Assembly: GCA_001798565.1 (NCBI GenBank)
Contig: MGSR01000040.1
Location: forward strand, 1 to 8,877
Length of the DNA stretch: 8,877 nucleotides
Source of the DNA: Deltaproteobacteria bacterium RIFCSPLOWO2_12_FULL_60_16
Lineage (GTDB): Bacteria > Desulfobacterota > Binatia > UBA9968
Reading direction: 5' to 3'
Below, one piece after another: positions 6,566 through 8,877 of the stretch. Each line of letters opens with the position of its first letter. Positions within the stretch are counted from its first letter, which is position 1. The position numbers were made by a program, and so were the translations under genes. The notes under the pieces were generated by a model, which worked only from the letters and a program-made list of their open reading frames with translations, was not told the origin of the DNA and ran no database searches.

Positions 6566-6681
6566 CAGGCCGATGAAAAAGGCCTATATGCGCATAAGCC
6601 AACACCGGCTCGGAGGCGCGCGTCCCGCCGGAGGCGTCTCTCAATATCGATGCCATAGCTCCCTCGGGGAACGCGCTCCAC

Positions 6682-6714
6682 TTCGACAGGCTCAGTGCGG
6701 TGAGCAAAGTCGAA
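6682..6714. repeat. REP-like palindromic element
   Basis: TTCGAC (6682-6687) and GTCGAA (6709-6714) form a perfect outer stem. Inside, GCTCA (6690-6694) and TGAGC (6701-6705) form a second stem around the loop GTGCGG. The core TTCGACAGGCTCAGTGCGG resembles a palindromic repeat seen in intergenic regions of many bacterial genomes (the TTCGACAGGCTCAG type). It is probably one dispersed copy; copy number cannot be judged here. Confidence 0.6.
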
Positions 6715-6719
6715 CCGTC

Positions 6720-6841
6720 GGCTGCGGCCGATGGAGCGGTGCTTTAACCGAACCTTTTCGTCTCTACGTCCGCAGCCTCACTCGCGCTCCCCTCGGTCGC
6801 CCCGTAGAGCGAGGGGGCTTGCTGAGCAAGGCCAAAGCACC
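6720..6841. repeat. Cluster of interlocking inverted repeats
   Basis: Perfect complementary arms, found by eye: A, GGCTGCGG 6720-6727 with CCGCAGCC 6770-6777; B, GGTGCTTT 6738-6745 with AAAGCACC 6834-6841; C, CTCTACG 6762-6768 with CGTAGAG 6803-6809; D, CCCCTC 6789-6794 with GAGGGG 6811-6816; E, CTTGC 6818-6822 with GCAAG 6826-6830. B encloses C and E without conflict; A and D cross B and C respectively. A folded RNA leader, a decayed mobile element or chance in GC-rich DNA are all possible. Confidence 0.45.
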
Positions 6842-6870
6842 AGTCGTGCAGGTTCAAAGAGCCCACCGAA

Positions 6871-7027
6871 CTATTGCTTTGGGCGCGCGAAGCAGGCCCC
6901 CGAGCGGCCCCTATTGCTTTCGGGGAGCAAGTCAGGTCCCGAGCGAACCCATTGCTTTGGGCGGGCGAAGCAGCCTCCCGAGCGACTCTATTGCTTTCGG
7001 CGAGAGAGGTAAGCCCCCGAGCGGAAA
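6871..7027. repeat. Four tandem repeats of about 39 nt upstream of purS
   Basis: Units begin at 6871, 6911, 6949 and 6988 and are 40, 38, 39 and 40 nt long. Each starts YYATTGCTTT and closes with CCCGAGCG. Units 1 and 3 share TTTGGGCG and GCGAAGCAG; units 2 and 4 share TTTCGG, so the array alternates A-B-A-B. In each unit TTGGG or TCGG(G) can pair with the closing CCCGA to form a 4-5 bp stem. Lengths are not multiples of three, which argues against a repetitive protein. The array ends 8 nt before the purS start codon and its last bases (GCGGAAA) lie where the ribosome-binding site should be. Confidence 0.75.
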
Positions 7028-7035
7028 GAATTCTC

Positions 7036-7278
7036 ATGCGGATTAGGATTTTCGTCTGTTTGAAGGAAGGGGTCCTGGACCCTCAGGGGAAGGCGGTGGA
7101 GCGCTCGCTCCATTCGCTGGGCTATCAGGAGGTCCGGGATGTGCGCGTGGGGAAATATATCGAGATCTCTCTGGACGCGCCGTCGCGCCCGGCCGCTGAG
7201 GCGAGGATCCGCGAGATGTGCGACAAACTGCTTGCCAATCCGGTGATCGAGGATTACCGCTTTGAGATCCAGGAATAG
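7036..7278 (+). CDS. purS: Phosphoribosylformylglycinamidine synthase subunit PurS
   Basis: The 80-residue product is the small subunit that bridges PurQ (glutaminase) and PurL (synthetase) so that ammonia can pass between them in the fourth step of purine synthesis, FGAR to FGAM. It shows the family pattern: a first strand with IRIFVCLKEGVLDPQGKAVE, then SLHSLGYQEVRDVRVGKYIEI, an acidic helix, and the closing ANPVIEDYRFEI. Normal length is about 80-85 residues. The frame stays open upstream to 6874 through the tandem repeats, but the ATG at 7036 gives the standard N-terminus and is the start I support. The ribosome-binding site is poor: GGAAAGAA (7023-7030), partly inside the last repeat unit. 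It is 97 bp before purQ, unusually loose for a purSQL cluster, because repeat arrays fill the gap. Confidence 0.93.
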   Translation: MRIRIFVCLKEGVLDPQGKAVERSLHSLGYQEVRDVRVGKYIEISLDAPSRPAAEARIREMCDKLLANPVIEDYRFEIQE

Positions 7279-7312
7279 GCGCAAGGCAACAGGCAGTAGG
7301 CAGCAGGCAAAC
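7278..7312 (+). repeat. GGC-type heptamer array after purS
   Basis: Five 7-nt units begin GGC at 7278, 7285, 7292, 7299 and 7306. The middle ones are GGCAACA, GGCAGTA and GGCAGCA; the first and last (GGCGCAA, GGCAAAC) are more diverged. The first G is also the last base of the purS stop codon. Confidence 0.7.
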
Positions 7313-7339
7313 GCCGGGAACATAAAGTCTTTAGCCGAT

Positions 7340-7374
7340 TGACGAATAACCAGTAACGAATAACGAGTAACGAA
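7340..7374 (+). repeat. TAACGAA-type heptamer array abutting the purQ start
   Basis: Five 7-nt units run from 7340 to 7374: a first diverged TGACGAA, then TAACCAG, TAACGAA, TAACGAG and TAACGAA. One base separates the array from the purQ ATG, and no Shine-Dalgarno is left in front of it. The 27 nt between this array and the previous one (7313-7339) hold only a short AAAGTCTTT palindrome. Confidence 0.75.
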
Positions 7375-7375
7375 C

Positions 7376-8092
7376 ATGCGCTGGGGCGTGATCGTCTTTC
7401 CGGGTTCATGCGATGAGCAGGACGTCTACGACTGTCTCAAGCGCAACCTGGGGCAGAGGCCCGAGTTTCTCTGGCACAAAGACCGTCTCAAAGGGAAGTT
7501 CGACTGCATCGTTCTGCCGGGAGGATTCTCCTACGGCGACTACCTGCGCTGCGGCGCCATGGCCCGCTTCTCTCCGATCATGCAGGGGGTCGTGGAATTC
7601 GCGGAAAAAGGCGGGCTGGTCCTGGGGATCTGCAACGGCTTTCAGATCCTCTGCGAGGCGGGGCTGCTGCCCGGGGCGCTGGTGCGCAATAGCTCTCTGC
7701 AGTTCGTCTGCCGGCAGGTCTGCTTGCGCGTGGAAGAGACCGACAGCCCCTTTACCTGCTCCGGCAAGAAGGGACAGCTCTTGAGGATGCCGGTCAAGCA
7801 CGGCGAGGGGTGCTATTACGCGGATCCCGCCGCACTGGAGCGGCTGCGCAAGAACCGGCAGATCCTCGTGCGCTACGCGGACGGTAAGGGAAGGAGCTCT
7901 GCCGCGGCAAATCCCAACGGCTCTCTGGATCACATCGCCGGAATCTGCAACGAAGCGAGGAACGTCTTCGGCCTCATGCCGCACCCGGAGGACGCCGGGG
8001 AGAAAATCCTGGGCAGCGAGGATGGGCTCAAGATCTTTTCCTCCGTGATAGCCGCTTGCGACAAAAAGGAGAAGAAGGCGTGGCTCGGGTGA
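7376..8092 (+). CDS. purQ: Phosphoribosylformylglycinamidine synthase subunit PurQ (glutaminase)
   Basis: The 238-residue class I glutamine amidotransferase supplies ammonia to PurL. The oxyanion and nucleophile region GICNGFQIL places the catalytic cysteine at C86; LMPHPED gives H203 and E205 to complete the triad. [15 protein letters not shown] and [12 protein letters not shown] are strongly typical. The opening [10 protein letters not shown] fits the family, so the ATG at 7376 is sound, although a heptamer array ends one base before it and no Shine-Dalgarno is visible. One oddity is that relatives read GSNCD after FPG, whereas here it is GSCDEQD: the asparagine is missing and one residue appears to be gained just after. 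Its last 13 nt overlap purL, which points to translational coupling and equal subunit production. Confidence 0.96.
   Translation: MRWGVIVFPGSCDEQDVYDCLKRNLGQRPEFLWHKDRLKGKFDCIVLPGGFSYGDYLRCGAMARFSPIMQGVVEFAEKGGLVLGICNGFQILCEAGLLPGALVRNSSLQFVCRQVCLRVEETDSPFTCSGKKGQLLRMPVKHGEGCYYADPAALERLRKNRQILVRYADGKGRSSAAANPNGSLDHIAGICNEARNVFGLMPHPEDAGEKILGSEDGLKIFSSVIAACDKKEKKAWLG
8066..8071 (+). promoter_or_regulatory. Shine-Dalgarno that fixes the GTG start of purL
   Basis: AAGGAG lies 8 nt before the GTG at 8080, inside the end of purQ. A second in-frame GTG at 8089 has a poorer spacing, so 8080 is preferred. Confidence 0.7.
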
Positions 8093-8877
8093 GCGCCAAA
8101 CAGTATCCTCAGCCGCCCGTCAACGCCGACATCGTCGCCAGCCATGGCCTGAGCGCGGAGGAGTACCAGAGGATCGTCAAGATCCTGGGACGAGAGCCGA
8201 ACTACACCGAGCTGGGCGTCTTTTCGGTGATGTGGTCGGAGCACTGCAGCTACAAGAGCTCGAAGATCCATCTCAAGCTGCTCCCCACGGAGGGGCCGGC
8301 GGTGCTGCAAGGTCCCGGGGAAAACGCCGGGATCGTGAATATCGGCGACGGGCTGGTGGCGGCCTTTAAGATGGAGAGCCACAATCATCCCTCCTTCATC
8401 GAGCCCTACCAGGGAGCCGCGACCGGAGTGGGCGGGATTCTCAGGGACATATTCACCATGGGGGCGCGCCCCATCGCCTCTTTGAATTCGCTGCGCTTCG
8501 GCGGCTTCGACCATCCGCGCACGGCCTATCTGCTGGGCGGGGTGGTGGCCGGCATCGGCGGCTATGGCAACTGCGTGGGCGTGCCTACGGTGGGCGGCGA
8601 GCTGCTCTTCGACGAATGCTACAACGCCAACATCCTGGTGAACGCCTTCACGCTCGGGATCGCGGAGAAAAAACATATCTTTAAAGGGGTGGCCAAGGGG
8701 GTTGGAAACCCGCTGATCTACGTGGGCGCCAAGACCGGCAGGGACGGCATCCACGGCGCGACCATGGCCTCCGAGTCCTTCTCCGAAGAATCGGAAAAGC
8801 GCCGGCCGACGGTTCAGGTGGGGGATCCGTTCACCGAGAAACTTTTGCTGGAGGCCTGTCTCGAGCTGATGAAAGGC
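8080..8877 (+). CDS. purL: Phosphoribosylformylglycinamidine synthase subunit PurL, 5' part
   Basis: This is the first 266 codons of the ATP-dependent synthetase subunit, which converts FGAR to FGAM using ammonia from PurQ. It is cut by the right edge with no stop codon. The GTG start overlaps the end of purQ by 13 nt. The family signature [18 protein letters not shown] places the conserved histidine at H55. The ATP/magnesium-binding region has [20 protein letters not shown], with E99, H101 and H103, and [12 protein letters not shown] follows later. The N-terminus begins close to the first conserved block, with no extended PurS-like domain. It is therefore the short PurL of the PurSQL complex, matching the separate purS and purQ just upstream, and not the fused enterobacterial enzyme. 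Confidence 0.95.
   Translation, partial: MARVSAKQYPQPPVNADIVASHGLSAEEYQRIVKILGREPNYTELGVFSVMWSEHCSYKSSKIHLKLLPTEGPAVLQGPGENAGIVNIGDGLVAAFKMESHNHPSFIEPYQGAATGVGGILRDIFTMGARPIASLNSLRFGGFDHPRTAYLLGGVVAGIGGYGNCVGVPTVGGELLFDECYNANILVNAFTLGIAEKKHIFKGVAKGVGNPLIYVGAKTGRDGIHGATMASESFSEESEKRRPTVQVGDPFTEKLLLEACLELMKG

Larger units (their letters stand above)
6566..7035. other. Gene-free repeat island between purB and purS
   Basis: This 470-bp stretch interrupts an otherwise compact purine cluster. I see no coding region I would defend. Forward frames are open for long stretches (for example 6573-7046), but the translations are arginine/serine/proline-rich, lack family motifs, and simply read the repeats in different frames. 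The contents are a REP-like palindrome (6682-6714), interlocking inverted repeats (6720-6841) and four tandem units of about 39 nt (6871-7027). A short palindrome, AGGCC / GGCCT with a 9-nt loop, follows the purB stop but has no U-tract. No sigma70-like promoter is convincing here. Confidence 0.7.

Noticed and set aside
6567..6585. AGGCC / GGCCT hairpin after purB as a terminator.
   Set aside because: The stem is 5 bp, GGCC is self-complementary, and no run of T follows.
6871..7027. A CRISPR array.
   Set aside because: The units are contiguous and diverged, with no unique spacers between exact repeats, and no cas genes are present.
6874..7035. An upstream extension of the purS frame by 54 codons.
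   Set aside because: The extension is translated tandem repeat. PurS proteins are about 80 residues and the ATG at 7036 gives the normal N-terminus.
6744..7037. A 97-codon minus-strand open frame opposite the same island.
   Set aside because: It is the complement of the tandem array, has no family motif, and would begin within the purS start codon. I treat it as chance.
6573..7046. A 157-codon forward open frame between purB and purS.
   Set aside because: It has no recognisable domain, reads through the REP-like palindrome and the tandem repeats, and overlaps the purS start. Repeat units of 38-40 nt shift the frame from unit to unit, so no repeated peptide is kept. Other frames here are equally open, as expected in GC-rich repeats.

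Overview
This is a GC-rich bacterial chromosomal window made almost entirely of housekeeping genes. Reading left to right: the 5' part of a minus-strand NHL-repeat gene (1-313); a divergent intergenic region; a small membrane protein (462-800); rpsO (911-1180); pnp (1247-3391); an M16 zinc peptidase (3409-4677); dut (4688-5188); purB (5273-6565); a 470-bp gene-free, repeat-filled island (6566-7035); purS (7036-7278); purQ (7376-8092); and the first 266 codons of purL (8080-8877, running off the right edge). Everything from 462 onward is on the plus strand.

The order rpsO-pnp-M16 peptidase-dut, followed by purB-purS-purQ-purL with the three-part PurS/PurQ/short-PurL FGAM synthase, resembles Geobacter-like former Deltaproteobacteria and similar Gram-negative lineages. 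The one-piece enterobacterial PurL is absent. The assignment to an uncultured Desulfobacterota-like or neighbouring lineage is an inference from gene order and composition only. The genes make up an RNA-turnover and translation block (uS15, PNPase), a protease, a nucleotide-pool sanitising enzyme (dUTPase) and a purine-synthesis block. No new gene system is visible.

The unusual content lies between the genes. Short degenerate tandem arrays, mostly with a 7-nt period but with a different unit at each place, sit at 4036-4071 (inside the peptidase reading frame), 4681-4701 (over the dut start), 7278-7312 and 7340-7374 (filling the purS-purQ gap). A related 8-nt-period array at 5161-5192 encodes the C-terminal tail and stop codon of dut. 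The purB-purS island carries a REP-like palindrome, a set of interlocking inverted repeats that could form two mutually exclusive folds, and four tandem copies of a unit of about 39 nt that end at the purS ribosome-binding region. These arrays look like a family of small repeats that settled at gene edges and altered start codons, stop codons, a protein linker and a leader.

Likely promoters: a strong sigma70-type promoter for the NHL gene (379-408, minus strand), a weaker one facing the membrane-protein gene, and two candidates ahead of rpsO. I found no convincing intrinsic terminator. The plus-strand genes may be read as one or two long transcripts, with the 6566-7035 island the most likely place for a break.
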